64,000 nt of DNA, taken from NCBI GenBank assembly GCA_036563245.1, contig DATCMU010000012.1, forward strand, positions 62,001-126,000, in the 5' to 3' direction. This stretch comes from DATCMU01 sp036563245 (GTDB lineage Bacteria; Pseudomonadota; Alphaproteobacteria; Rhizobiales; Devosiaceae). Position numbers and translations under genes: made by a program. The notes under the pieces are model-generated. The model saw nothing but the letters and a program-made list of their open reading frames with translations, was not told the DNA's origin and made no database searches. Every line of letters starts with the position of its first letter. The stretch's first letter is position 1. Below, piece after piece: positions 1 through 9,139 of the stretch.

Positions 1-45
1 ATAACGCCCGTGTCTCGGCGGCACGCAATTTCCAAGGGGCAGTTG

Positions 46-666
46 ATGAGTAACCTTGAGACCTCGAAACGGAACGGTCGGCAGGCCGTGTCCAGGGTCG
101 CGCTTGCGGCCGGCGTCCTCATGGTCGCCATCGGCCTTGCCGGCTGCACCACCGTGGAAGGCACCAACGCCTTGGTCGATCCGGCTACGTTCGAACGCGA
201 CGTGATGACTGAAACCCTGACCGGTCTCGGCGTCATAGATCGCCAGCAGAAGCCACCGCTCGACCAGCCGCGGGCGCCCCTTGCCATGCCCAAGAACACC
301 GACGTGCTGCCGCCTCCGACCAAGGAGGACACCTCCATGCTGCCGGAGAACTCGGACAAGGTGAAGATCGATACCACCGGTCTCACCCAGGAAGACCTGA
401 ACCGGCTGCGTAACGCCAAGGTGGTGGACCTGAACACCATCTCCGGCCGGCCGCTCACCGACGAGGAAGCGCGCAAGCTGACCGCGCGCATGAAGGCCTA
501 TCGCGTGGGCAAGGATCGTCCGCTCTACCTGCCGCCGGAAAGCTATTTCACCACGGTGAACGGTCAGGACCTGATCTGCCTTGCCAACAACGGCGATTTG
601 GTGCCATTGACCGATCCGAATTGTCCGCAGGACATCAAGGACGCTCTTCAGCAGTCCAAGAGCTGA
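46..666 (+). CDS. Lipoprotein of unknown function
   Basis: The predicted product has 206 residues. The ATG at 46 is preferred over a GTG at 10 because an AAGGGG ribosome-binding site lies 6 bases upstream of it. The N-terminus has a basic stretch, a hydrophobic segment and a lipobox L-A-G-C, with the acylated cysteine at residue 34, so the mature protein should be anchored in the cell envelope. The rest is hydrophilic and proline-rich around residues 65-95. I do not recognise a catalytic domain. A hairpin that could terminate transcription follows. The lipoprotein assignment is firm; the role is unknown. Confidence 0.75.
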   Translation: MSNLETSKRNGRQAVSRVALAAGVLMVAIGLAGCTTVEGTNALVDPATFERDVMTETLTGLGVIDRQQKPPLDQPRAPLAMPKNTDVLPPPTKEDTSMLPENSDKVKIDTTGLTQEDLNRLRNAKVVDLNTISGRPLTDEEARKLTARMKAYRVGKDRPLYLPPESYFTTVNGQDLICLANNGDLVPLTDPNCPQDIKDALQQSKS

Positions 667-696
667 CCGGCAGGCACAAGCAAGGCCGACCCAGCC

Positions 697-738
697 CGGC
701 GCGCCTCCCTTCGTGGAGGCGGCGCGCGGGCATTTTCG
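697..738 (+). terminator. Probable intrinsic terminator after the lipoprotein gene
   Basis: GCCTCC (703-708) pairs with GGAGGC (715-720) around a CTTCGT loop. The stem extends outward through GC pairs with one bulge and is followed by CATTTTCGATT. It lies between the lipoprotein stop and the rRNA pseudouridine synthase start. Confidence 0.5.
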
Positions 739-755
739 ATTGAATGGATTTCCCA

Positions 756-2423
756 ATGTCTGAAACCGGGGATCAACCCGCACCGGCCGAACGTCTCGCC
801 AAGATCATGGCCCGGCACGGGCTATGCTCGCGCCGCGAGGCGGAACAGTGGATTCGCGACGGGCGCGTCGCAGTGAACGGCCAGAAGGTCATGACCCCGG
901 CCTTCAACGTGGCCACAGGCGATGCGGTAACCGTTGATGGCGCTCCGCTGGCGCCCAAGCGCGCCACCCGCATCTGGCTCTACCACAAGCCGGCGGGCCT
1001 TGTGGTGACCGAGCATGATCCCGAGGGCCGCCCCACGGTTTTCGAGAAACTGGCCGATGAAGGTTTGCCGCGCGTGCTCAGCGTTGGCCGGCTCGACATC
1101 AACACCGAGGGCCTGCTGCTGCTCACCAATGATGGCGGGCTCAAGCGCGTTCTCGAACTGCCCGCCACCGGCTGGCTGCGGCGCTATCGCGTGCGCGCCC
1201 ACGGCACGGTCACCCAGGCCCAACTCGACGAACTCAAGTCCGGCATGGAAATCGAGGGGATCAAGTACGGTTCCATCGAAGCGACGCTCGAGCGGGTGCA
1301 GGGGTCGAATGTCTGGCTCCTCGTCGGTCTGCGCGAGGGCAAGAACCGCGAGGTCAAGAACGTGCTCGGCGCGCTCGGCCTGGAGGTCAACCGCCTGATC
1401 CGCGTCAGTTTCGGCCCGTTCCAGCTTGGCGACATGCCCATTGGCGCGGTCGAGGTGGTGCGCTCGCGCGTGCTGCGCGACCAGCTCGGGCGGCGTCTCG
1501 CCGCCGAGGCCGGCGTCGATTTCGACGCGCCGCTTCCCGAGGACGATGTCGAGGGGGGCGAGCGGCCGGCTCCCTCGCGGTCCAGGCCACAGAACGAGGA
1601 GCGCCGTCCGGCTCCCCGCAACCCCCGCCCGCAGCATGGCCAGCGCCCCGAGCGCCCCCAGCGAAAGCCCGCCGAGAGGGCGCCCGAAGGGCGCCCGCGC
1701 CGCATTCATTTCGATGATGGCCGGCCATCGGAGGAGTTCACGCCTTCGGGCCGCGATCGGCGCGGCAAGGATGAGCGCCCGGAACGTGGCGGCCGCCCGG
1801 ATCGCAACGACCGGCAGGATAGGCCAGACCGTCCAGGCCGATCCGACCGCCCCCAGCGCACTGAGCGGCCGGACCGCGCGCCTGCCCAGAGATCGGACCG
1901 GCCGCGCCGGGACGCGCCATCCGCGCCTGCGCGCGATGACCGAGGCGCGCGTCCTGAGCGCCGGGAAGACCGCGGCCCGCGCAAGACGTTCGGCGATGAT
2001 CGCGGCCCGCGCAGGTCGCAGACCGCGGACAGGGGGCCCCGTCGGGAAGCAGGGCCAGATCGTGGTGCCCGCCCTGAACGCAGTGACAGCCGTGGCCCGC
2101 GCCGGGAGTTCAGTGAGGATCGCGGCCCGCGCCGTGAACGCAGTGACGAGCGCGGACCCGGGCGCGCGCCCGGGGGCAATCGCGGACCTCGCACTGGAAC
2201 TCGGGACGAAGGGCAGCGCCCACGTTCCCCCGATCAGTCCCGGCCGTCGCGTCCGGGTGGCCAGAACCGCAACGACGCCGGCAAGGGCCGGCCCGCGCGC
2301 CCCGGCGGGGACCGGTCAGGCAAGGGTCCAGCGCGCAATGGTCCCAAGCCCGAAGGTCGTCCACCTCGCAAGGGCCCGCCGCGCAAGGGGCCGCCGCGCA
2401 ATGGCGGGCCAAAGGGCTCCTAG
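756..2423 (+). CDS. rluB: 23S rRNA pseudouridine synthase, RluB/RsuA family, with long basic tail
   Basis: This RNA pseudouridine synthase isomerises a uridine in large-subunit rRNA. An S4 RNA-binding domain sits at about residues 12-57. The catalytic domain follows, with the family motif G-R-L-D and then T-E-G-L-L-L-L-T-N-D, in which the aspartate is the nucleophile (about residue 114). The catalytic part ends near residue 255. The remaining roughly 300 residues are low-complexity Arg/Pro/Asp/Gly with repeated D-R-G-P-R-R-like units, far longer than the tail of E. coli RluB. The start could also be an ATG at 744; neither has a strong ribosome-binding site. rsmD begins 3 bases after the stop, so the two rRNA-modifying genes are probably co-transcribed. 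Distinguishing RluB from RluE/RluF-type specificity needs more than the sequence. Confidence 0.88.
   Translation: MSETGDQPAPAERLAKIMARHGLCSRREAEQWIRDGRVAVNGQKVMTPAFNVATGDAVTVDGAPLAPKRATRIWLYHKPAGLVVTEHDPEGRPTVFEKLADEGLPRVLSVGRLDINTEGLLLLTNDGGLKRVLELPATGWLRRYRVRAHGTVTQAQLDELKSGMEIEGIKYGSIEATLERVQGSNVWLLVGLREGKNREVKNVLGALGLEVNRLIRVSFGPFQLGDMPIGAVEVVRSRVLRDQLGRRLAAEAGVDFDAPLPEDDVEGGERPAPSRSRPQNEERRPAPRNPRPQHGQRPERPQRKPAERAPEGRPRRIHFDDGRPSEEFTPSGRDRRGKDERPERGGRPDRNDRQDRPDRPGRSDRPQRTERPDRAPAQRSDRPRRDAPSAPARDDRGARPERREDRGPRKTFGDDRGPRRSQTADRGPRREAGPDRGARPERSDSRGPRREFSEDRGPRRERSDERGPGRAPGGNRGPRTGTRDEGQRPRSPDQSRPSRPGGQNRNDAGKGRPARPGGDRSGKGPARNGPKPEGRPPRKGPPRKGPPRNGGPKGS
1969..2195 (+). repeat. Degenerate tandem coding repeat in the RluB tail
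   Basis: Units resembling GAYCGCGGCCCGCGC recur at irregular spacing (near 1969, 1996, 2089, 2117, 2150 and 2178). They encode D-R-G-P-R-like peptides. The repeat is in frame and lies wholly within the gene, so it reflects protein low complexity and not a separate element. Confidence 0.7.
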
Positions 2424-2426
2424 GCG

Positions 2427-2984
2427 ATGCGCATCGTTGCCGGGCGTTTTCGCGGCAAGGGATTGAAGTCCCCATCGGACGCCGCCATCCGTCCAACCTC
2501 TGATCGGGTGCGCGAATCCATATTCAACATCCTTGCCAGCCGGATCGGGCCGGATTTCGAGGGCAGGCGGGTGCTCGATCTGTTCGCGGGTACCGGGGCG
2601 CTGGGCCTTGAAGCCCTTTCGCGCGGCGCGTCCCACGCAACATTCGTGGATACCGGCATCGAGGCGCGCGGTCTGATCCGCGATCACATCGAGGGGTTCG
2701 GACTGGGCGGCCAGGCCCGGTTGCTCAGGCGCGACGCCACCGACCTTGGACCGGCGGAACGCTTCAGGCCGTGCGATCTGTGCTTTCTCGATCCGCCTTA
2801 TGGAAAGGGTCTCGGCGAAAGGGCCATGTCGTCGGCCGCCCGGGGCGGCTGGCTGTTGCCGGGCGCCATCGTCGTGCTGGAGGAACGAAAGGACACAGAA
2901 GTAGTTCTGCCGCCGGGCTTTTCGCTCGATGACCGGCGCGAGTATGGCGACACCGCCGTCAGTTTTCTGACCTTTGAGGGCTGA
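2427..2984 (+). CDS. rsmD: 16S rRNA (guanine(966)-N(2))-methyltransferase RsmD
   Basis: This SAM-dependent methyltransferase of small-subunit rRNA has 185 residues, close to the usual family length. The SAM-binding loop L-D-L-F-A-G-T-G is at residues 50-57. The N2-methyltransferase motif D-P-P-Y-G is at 122-126. It starts 3 bases after the pseudouridine synthase stop, which fits an rRNA-modification operon. Its stop lies 5 bases from the stop of the convergent mutL. A short palindrome, GGCGCTCAGCGCC (2985-2997), sits between the two stops. Confidence 0.93.
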   Translation: MRIVAGRFRGKGLKSPSDAAIRPTSDRVRESIFNILASRIGPDFEGRRVLDLFAGTGALGLEALSRGASHATFVDTGIEARGLIRDHIEGFGLGGQARLLRRDATDLGPAERFRPCDLCFLDPPYGKGLGERAMSSAARGGWLLPGAIVVLEERKDTEVVLPPGFSLDDRREYGDTAVSFLTFEG

Positions 2985-2989
2985 GGCGC

Positions 2990-4780
2990 TCAGCGCCGCC
3001 CGAACAGCTTCTCGATATCGCTGAGCTTGAGTTCGACATAGGTCGGGCGACCGTGAATGCATTGGCCCGAATGCGGCGTCGCCTCCATGTCGCGGAGCAG
3101 CGCGTTCATTTCCTCCGGTCGCAGGATGCGGCCGGAACGCACGGAACCATGGCACGCCATGCGGGCCACAATTGCGTCGAGACGCTCCGAAATCGTGTCG
3201 ACGCTGTCCCACTCCGCCAGTTCGTCGGCGACGTCCCTGACCAGCCCGGTTATATCCGCCTGCCCCAGAAGGGCCGGGGTGGCACTCACGGCCACGGCGC
3301 GGGGCCCGAATCGTTCGATGCCCAGCCCAAGACGGTCGAGGGCGGGAGCGGCCTCCTCCAGGCGTGCGCAATCCTCTTCGGGCAGTTCAACGACCACCGG
3401 GATCAACTGACGCTGCGCCGCGATGTCACCTTTTGCCATTTCCGCCCTGAAGCGCTCGTAGACGAGCCGCTCGTGCGCGGCATGCTGGTCGACCAGCACC
3501 AGGGCGTCTCCGGACTGTGCGACGATGAAATTCTCGAACAATTGAGTCCGGGCCACGCCGAGCGGGAAATCCGGGCGTGGTCCGGGTTCGGGCACGAACT
3601 CGACGCGAGCGCTCGGTTCGGCGAGGCCCGGCATCGGCGTGAATGTTGGCTGGCCTGCCGGCATAACTGCCGACGCGGGCGCGGCGAGGTTGGGTGGTCT
3701 CCATTCTGCCGGCGCCGAATGCGGCTCGAATTCTGGCGCACGGAACGCGGAAACCGCGACGGCGGCAACGTGGCCCGAGGCGCGGTAGCCGGCGGCGGCC
3801 AGCGCTTCGCCGATGGCCCGGAACACTGCAGAGCGCACCCCGCCCTGGTCGCGGAAGCGCAATTCGGCCTTGGCCGGGTGCACGTTGACATCGACCTCCT
3901 CGGGATCGACCGCCACGTAAAGCGCGATCGCGGCGAAGCGGTCGCGGAACAACAGGTCCGCATAGGCGCCGCGCACCGCACTGAGCAGCACCTTGTCGCG
4001 CACCGCGCGGCCATTGACGAAATAGAACTGGCTCAACGTATTGGCCTTGGAATAGGTGGGCAGCCCCGCCATGCCGGCCACCACCACCGACCCGCGCGCA
4101 TGGGCGAGCGGCACGGCGTTGGAAACGAATTCCTCGCCCATCACCTGGGCGAGCCGCGCCTTGAGCGCACCCGGCCCATGCTGGGCCGGCCAGTTCAGGG
4201 ATTGCCGGTCCGAGCCTTCCAGGAGGAAATGGACTTCCGGGTTGGCCATGGCGAGGCGCTTGACGATGTCGGTGATCGCCCCGGTTTCAGCCCGGTCCGA
4301 CTTGAGGAATTTCAGGCGCGCGGGGACTGCGGCGAACAAGTTCCGCACCTCGACGACCGTACCCCGGTTCATCGCGTGTGGCACCGGCCCCGCCGTGGCC
4401 CCGCGCTTCACCTCGATCCGGAGCCCGGCGTCCGCGCCGGCCTCACGCGAGGCGATGCGCAGATCCGAAACCGCGCCGATGGAAGCAAGCGCTTCGCCGC
4501 GAAAACCAAGGGTGCGGATGTCATCCAGGCTGTCGGCGTCGAGTTTCGACGTCGCGTGGCGCAAGACGCTCATCTTCAGGTCCTGCGCGCCCATGCCGCA
4601 GCCATCGTCCTCGACCCGCATCAGGGACTTGCCGCCCCCTGCCGTGGTAATGGCGATCCGGCTCGCCCCGGCATCGAGGGCGTTCTCCACCAGTTCCTTG
4701 ATCACGCTGGCCGGGCGCTCGACCACTTCGCCCGCGGCGATGCGATTGACCAGATCGCTTGGCAATTGCCGGATCGGCAT
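2990..4780 (-). CDS. mutL: DNA mismatch repair protein MutL, endonuclease type
   Basis: This 596-residue protein couples MutS mismatch recognition to strand incision. The N-terminal GHKL ATPase is clear: E-N-A-L-D-A-G-A at 32-39, D-D-G-C-G-M at 58-63 and G-F-R-G-E-A-L at 92-98. A proline/alanine-rich linker spans about 340-405. The C-terminal dimerisation domain carries D431-Q-H-A, E437 and E442, which fits the metal-binding signature DQHA(X)2E(X)4E of nicking MutL proteins. This matches the absence of MutH in alphaproteobacteria. Downstream C-H-G-S and C-I-H-G-R-P motifs are the usual accessory zinc-site residues. It is divergent from tadA. Confidence 0.96.
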   Translation of the reverse strand: MPIRQLPSDLVNRIAAGEVVERPASVIKELVENALDAGASRIAITTAGGGKSLMRVEDDGCGMGAQDLKMSVLRHATSKLDADSLDDIRTLGFRGEALASIGAVSDLRIASREAGADAGLRIEVKRGATAGPVPHAMNRGTVVEVRNLFAAVPARLKFLKSDRAETGAITDIVKRLAMANPEVHFLLEGSDRQSLNWPAQHGPGALKARLAQVMGEEFVSNAVPLAHARGSVVVAGMAGLPTYSKANTLSQFYFVNGRAVRDKVLLSAVRGAYADLLFRDRFAAIALYVAVDPEEVDVNVHPAKAELRFRDQGGVRSAVFRAIGEALAAAGYRASGHVAAVAVSAFRAPEFEPHSAPAEWRPPNLAAPASAVMPAGQPTFTPMPGLAEPSARVEFVPEPGPRPDFPLGVARTQLFENFIVAQSGDALVLVDQHAAHERLVYERFRAEMAKGDIAAQRQLIPVVVELPEEDCARLEEAAPALDRLGLGIERFGPRAVAVSATPALLGQADITGLVRDVADELAEWDSVDTISERLDAIVARMACHGSVRSGRILRPEEMNALLRDMEATPHSGQCIHGRPTYVELKLSDIEKLFGRR

Positions 4781-4874
4781 GAGGCTGATTCTCCTTGGCC
4801 CCGAACCATAGCCTTTGCGCGTGGCGCTTTCACCCCGCCTCCACAGGCGCTCCCCAACCTGCTACAAGCCGCGC

Positions 4875-5327
4875 ATGACGGATGCCCGCCTCAAACCGAT
4901 GGAACTCGCTTTGCAACTGGCCGAAGAGGCCGCCGGGCACGGTGAAGTGCCGGTGGGGGCGGTGATCGTATCGGGCGGCGAGATCGTGGCGGCCGAGCGA
5001 AACCGGATGCGCGAACTGGGTGATCCGACCGCGCATGCCGAAATGGTTGCCATTCGCCAGGCGCTTGCGGCGCTGGGCGAGGGGCGGCTTTCGACCTGCG
5101 ACCTCTATGTCACGCTCGAACCGTGCACCATGTGCGCCGGGGCCATTGCCCACGCCCGCATCCGCCGCCTCTATTACGGCGCCGCCGATCCCAAGGGCGG
5201 GGCGGTGGAGAGCGGCGTTCGCTTCTTTTCCCAGGCAACCTGTCATCACGCGCCCGAAGTGATCGCCGGGATTGGCGAAACGCGGGCCGCTGATCTGCTC
5301 AAGGATTTCTTTGCCGGCCGGCGATGA
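4875..5327 (+). CDS. tadA: tRNA-specific adenosine(34) deaminase TadA
   Basis: This enzyme converts A34 to inosine in the anticodon of tRNA-Arg(ACG). It has 150 residues from the ATG at 4875; an upstream in-frame extension to 4815 has no homologous look and overlaps the mutL promoter region. Zinc ligands and the proton-shuttle glutamate are H54-A-E56 and P-C84-T-M-C87. The 3' end overlaps the convergent patatin gene by 29 bases. Confidence 0.95.
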   Translation: MTDARLKPMELALQLAEEAAGHGEVPVGAVIVSGGEIVAAERNRMRELGDPTAHAEMVAIRQALAALGEGRLSTCDLYVTLEPCTMCAGAIAHARIRRLYYGAADPKGGAVESGVRFFSQATCHHAPEVIAGIGETRAADLLKDFFAGRR

Positions 5328-6162
5328 AGTCATCCACTTTCTGGGCCAGCTGGCGCTTGAAGCGCTCCTTGTCTCGGTCTCCCGCTTCCAGGATCTCGCG
5401 GACCCGCCAGAATTCGTAGGCGCCGAACGGGTGCACATAGGGTCGGATATAGACGTCAGGCGGAAAGGCCGCGAGGTTGTGCGCAATCAGTGCGTGCATC
5501 ATGATCTGCGCGGACCCCAGGCCCACGTCGATCGCCGAAGGCATGGCGCCGGGTTCGCGGTCGGTGGGATCGCCGTTCACATCGACCCCGACCAGGATGT
5601 CGTTGCCCGCCGCCGCCGCATCGAGGGGCAGGGGGTTCACCACGCCGCCGTCCACCAACAGGTGCCCGGCAAAAGGGACAGGACGGAAGAGGCTGGGCAC
5701 GGCGATCGACCCGGCAATCGCGGGCACCAGAGGCCCGGAGTGGAACACAACCTGATGCCAGGACTGGAAGTCCGTGGCGATCACATAGAGCGGGATACGC
5801 AGGTCGCCGAACCCTTCGTGGAAGCCTTCGGGCAGGAATGCCTGCGCGACCTCCAGCGCGTCGAGCTGCATGGTCAGCCCGTTGCTCAGGAACTTGCGCC
5901 AGTTGTGCGTCTGGGTGGCCCAGAGACGCCCGCCGATGGCACGGAACGACCCAAGCACGTTGATGGAGTGTTCGCGGATCGCCTTGCCCCGCATGCCCGA
6001 GGCCCAGCCAGCCCCGATCAGCGCCCCGATCGAGGTTCCGGCGATCGTCGAGGGCGTGAGCCCGAGTTCGTCGAAGGCCTCGATGAAGGGGATATGCATT
6101 AGCCCGCGCGCCGAGCCGCCGCCAAGCGCAACACCGATACGCGGTCCACTCTCACTCGTCAC
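5299..6162 (-). CDS. Patatin-like phospholipase family protein
   Basis: This is a predicted serine acyl hydrolase of 287 residues acting through a Ser-Asp dyad. The oxyanion-hole motif G-G-G-S-A-R-G is at 14-20, the nucleophile elbow G-T-S44-I-G at 42-46, and the catalytic Asp in D171-G-G. There is no obvious signal peptide or extra domain, which resembles the RssA/NTE-like cytosolic group. The substrate, probably a phospholipid or lysophospholipid, cannot be told from sequence. It overlaps the tadA 3' end tail-to-tail and lies after purD on the same strand. Confidence 0.88.
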   Translation of the reverse strand: MTSESGPRIGVALGGGSARGLMHIPFIEAFDELGLTPSTIAGTSIGALIGAGWASGMRGKAIREHSINVLGSFRAIGGRLWATQTHNWRKFLSNGLTMQLDALEVAQAFLPEGFHEGFGDLRIPLYVIATDFQSWHQVVFHSGPLVPAIAGSIAVPSLFRPVPFAGHLLVDGGVVNPLPLDAAAAGNDILVGVDVNGDPTDREPGAMPSAIDVGLGSAQIMMHALIAHNLAAFPPDVYIRPYVHPFGAYEFWRVREILEAGDRDKERFKRQLAQKVDDFIAGRQRNP

Positions 6163-6237
6163 CTGGCCGCGCTCCTTCGGCCCGCCCTGCCTATCGGCCT
6201 CATGCTAGATCAGCGCGCCGTGGCTTGCCAAGCAGGC

Positions 6238-7512
6238 TTACGCCTGTTCCCGGGCCACCGCCCGCCAGCCGATATCGCGGCGGCAGAACCCTTCGGGCCA
6301 GTCGATCCGCCCGACCGCCTCATATGCACGCGCCTGGGCCTGCGCCACCGTGGCACCGGTAGCGGTGACATTGAGCACGCGTCCGCCATTTGCCAGGACC
6401 TTGCCGTCCTTGCGAGACGTGCCGGCGTGAAACACCTGCACGCCATCGCCGTCGAGCCCGTCCAGCCCCCTGATCTCGCTACCCCTGGCATAGGCGCCGG
6501 GATAACCCCTGGCGGCCATGACCACGGTGAGCGCCACCTCATCGCTCCACTGGGGCATGACGCCCTCGAGGTCGCCAATGGCCGCCCCCTCCAGCAGGTC
6601 CAGGACGTCGGAATTCAGCCGCATCATCAGGACCTGGCATTCCGGATCGCCGAACCGAACGTTGTATTCGATCAGCTTGGGACCTTCGGTGGTGATCATC
6701 AAACCGGCATAGAGCACGCCGCTGAACGGCGTGCCGCGACGCGCCATGCCAACGATCGTGGGCATGATGATCTTCTGCTCGACTTCGGCCAGCATCGCCT
6801 CGGTCATCACCGGTGCTGGCGAATAGGCGCCCATGCCGCCCGTATTGGGGCCGGTATCCCCATCATTGGCGCGTTTGTGGTCCTGCGCGGTGGACAGCAG
6901 GACGGCGCGCGCACCGTCGCACACCGCGAATACGCTTGCCTCTTCGCCCACAAGGCATTCCTCGATCACCACAGACGCTCCGGCCTCTCCCAGTGTCCCC
7001 GAGAGGCAGTCGCGAATGGCGGCCTCGGCCTCGGCGACCGTCTCTGCCACCGTGACGCCCTTGCCCGCCGCCAGCCCGTCCGCCTTCACCACGATGGGCG
7101 CACCCTGCTCGCGAACATATGCGAGTGCCGGTTCCATCCGGTCGAAGCGTGCGTAGCGGGCCGTGGGAATATCCATTTCATCGCACAGCATCTTGGTGAA
7201 GGCTTTCGAGCCCTCGAGTTGCGCGGCGGCCTTGTGCGGCCCGAACACCTTGATGCCGGCGGCCTCCAGATCGTCCGCGATGCCGGCCACCAGCGGCGTC
7301 TCGGGCCCCACCACGACCAGGTCGATCCGCTCCTGCCGGCAGAATGCGACGACTTCGGCATGGTTGGCGACATTAATCGCCACCGATTCGGCCAGGTCCG
7401 CCGTTCCGCCATTGCCCGGCGCGATGAACAGCTTTCCGATCCGGGGCGAACGGGCAATCGCCCAGGCCAGTGCGTGTTCGCGTCCACCCGATCCGATCAG
7501 CAATACCCGCAT
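6238..7512 (-). CDS. purD: Phosphoribosylamine--glycine ligase PurD
   Basis: PurD catalyses the second step of de novo purine synthesis, joining glycine to 5-phosphoribosylamine with ATP to give GAR. The 424-residue length is typical. The N-terminus starts with the characteristic L-L-I-G-S-G-G-R-E-H, followed by the ATP-grasp domain with K-A-D-G-L-A-A-G-K-G-V. The family signature R-F-G-D-P-E-C-Q precedes the C-terminal domain. It is divergent from xseA with about 100 bases between the starts. Confidence 0.97.
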   Translation of the reverse strand: MRVLLIGSGGREHALAWAIARSPRIGKLFIAPGNGGTADLAESVAINVANHAEVVAFCRQERIDLVVVGPETPLVAGIADDLEAAGIKVFGPHKAAAQLEGSKAFTKMLCDEMDIPTARYARFDRMEPALAYVREQGAPIVVKADGLAAGKGVTVAETVAEAEAAIRDCLSGTLGEAGASVVIEECLVGEEASVFAVCDGARAVLLSTAQDHKRANDGDTGPNTGGMGAYSPAPVMTEAMLAEVEQKIIMPTIVGMARRGTPFSGVLYAGLMITTEGPKLIEYNVRFGDPECQVLMMRLNSDVLDLLEGAAIGDLEGVMPQWSDEVALTVVMAARGYPGAYARGSEIRGLDGLDGDGVQVFHAGTSRKDGKVLANGGRVLNVTATGATVAQAQARAYEAVGRIDWPEGFCRRDIGWRAVAREQA

Positions 7513-7609
7513 GAAATGCCCCCTTCATGGTGTGCGAAGCCCCTCTAGCACCGTTCCCCGGGCGATGCCACACTTGACGCCGGCCGCCCTCCGCGTGAAC
7601 AAGAGGACC

Positions 7610-9091
7610 ATGAGCGACGCACCGACCAACACGCCCGAATATTCGGTTTCCGAGATCTCCCAGGCGGTCAAACGCACGCTCGAGGATTCCTTCGGCAATG
7701 TTCGCGTGCGCGGCGAGGTGTCCAAGGTCGCCCGGCCCGGCTCCGGACATATCTATTTCGACCTCAAGGACGAAGGCGCGGTGATTGCCGCGGTCGTCTG
7801 GCGCGGTGTCGCCGGACGCTTGCGGTTCCTGCCCGAACAGGGGCTCGAAGTGGTGGTGACCGGGCGGCTCACCACTTTCCCTGGCCAGTCGAAATACCAG
7901 CTCGTTGTCGACGACGTCGTGCCTGCCGGCGCCGGCGCGTTGATGGCTCTTCTGGAGGAGCGGCGCAAGAAGCTGCTGGCAGAGGGCCTTTTCGATCCGG
8001 CGCGCAAGAAGCCCTTGCCCTATCTGCCGCGCGTGATCGGCGTGGTGACTTCGCCCACCGGCGCGGTCATCCGAGATATCCTGCACCGCCTCGACGATCG
8101 CTTTCCCACCCGGGTAATCGTCTGGCCGGTGCGCGTGCAGGGCGAGACCTGTGCGCCCGAAGTCAGCGCGGCCATTGCCGGTTTCAATGCACTGCCCAAA
8201 GACGGGCTGATCCCCCGCCCGGATCTGCTGATCGTGGCGCGCGGCGGCGGGTCTATCGAGGATCTGTGGGGCTTCAACGAGGAAAGCGTCGTGCGCGCCG
8301 TTGCCGCCAGCACGATCCCCGTGATTTCCGCTGTCGGGCACGAAACCGACACGACCCTTTGCGACTTCGCCGCCGACAAGCGCGCGCCGACCCCGACCGG
8401 CGCGGCCGAAATCGCCGTTCCGGTCCGTTCCGAACTCATTGGATATGTCGACGATCTCGGGTCGCGCCAGCGCTCGGCAACCCGCAGGTTGCAGCAGGCC
8501 AGACGCGACCAGCTTCGGGCGGCCGCGTCCGGCCTGCCCCGCCCGGCCGACCTGCTCAACTCCGCGCGCCAGCGCCTCGACATTGCGACGACGCGGCTGG
8601 CTGCCGCTCTTGCCGCCGCCCGCCAGGCCAAGGCGCTGCGCCTCGCCACGGTGGCGCCGCGCCTCACGCCTGGGCTTCTGCGTCAGCGGGTGCGTGATCT
8701 TGCCCAGCGCGGCTCCGACCTGCAGCGCCGCGGCGGAATTGCCCTGGAACAGATCGCGCGGCGCTCGGCCTTGCGCCTGGCTCCAGCGGGCCGTCAGCTC
8801 CAGCCTGCGTTTGCGCGAACCACTTTGGAAAAGGCGCGGCGCCTGGAAAGCCTGGGCAAGCTCCTGACGTCGCTCAGTTATGTCGGAATCCTGCAACGCG
8901 GCTTTGCCCTGGTGACGACCGGCGACGAGCAACTGGTGCGAAGTGCATCGGCGCTTCAGCCGGGAGAGGCGATCACCATCGCATTTCATGATGGCAAGGT
9001 GGCGGCCAGCGTCGACGGCGGATCCGCCGCTGCGCGCCCGGCCGGGCGGCCCAGGCCGCCGGACAAGGATAGCCAGACCGAACTTTTTTGA
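7610..9091 (+). CDS. xseA: Exodeoxyribonuclease VII large subunit XseA
   Basis: This is the large subunit of exonuclease VII, which degrades single-stranded DNA bidirectionally. It has 493 residues: an N-terminal OB fold (about 12-110) with R-V-R-G-E-V-S, then the catalytic region with V-I-G-V-V-T-S-P-T-G-A and A-R-G-G-G-S-I-E-D-L-W, followed by a long coiled-coil-prone Arg/Ala-rich helix. The ATG at 7610 gives the conserved N-terminus; longer in-frame versions run back into purD. The small subunit xseB is not in the window. Confidence 0.96.
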   Translation: MSDAPTNTPEYSVSEISQAVKRTLEDSFGNVRVRGEVSKVARPGSGHIYFDLKDEGAVIAAVVWRGVAGRLRFLPEQGLEVVVTGRLTTFPGQSKYQLVVDDVVPAGAGALMALLEERRKKLLAEGLFDPARKKPLPYLPRVIGVVTSPTGAVIRDILHRLDDRFPTRVIVWPVRVQGETCAPEVSAAIAGFNALPKDGLIPRPDLLIVARGGGSIEDLWGFNEESVVRAVAASTIPVISAVGHETDTTLCDFAADKRAPTPTGAAEIAVPVRSELIGYVDDLGSRQRSATRRLQQARRDQLRAAASGLPRPADLLNSARQRLDIATTRLAAALAAARQAKALRLATVAPRLTPGLLRQRVRDLAQRGSDLQRRGGIALEQIARRSALRLAPAGRQLQPAFARTTLEKARRLESLGKLLTSLSYVGILQRGFALVTTGDEQLVRSASALQPGEAITIAFHDGKVAASVDGGSAAARPAGRPRPPDKDSQTELF

Positions 9092-9139
9092 TATTGCCCG
9101 GCGATGCGCCTATATGTGCGGCATTCGGAGACTTGCTGC

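Noticed and set aside
1969..2195. CRISPR-like regular repeats
   Set aside because: The units are irregularly spaced, degenerate and in frame with a protein repeat; there are no unique spacers.
3053..4945. Long plus-strand open frame opposite mutL
   Set aside because: It is antisense to a clearly coding gene, has the His/Arg/Gly-rich composition of reverse-frame GC-rich DNA and shows no motif.
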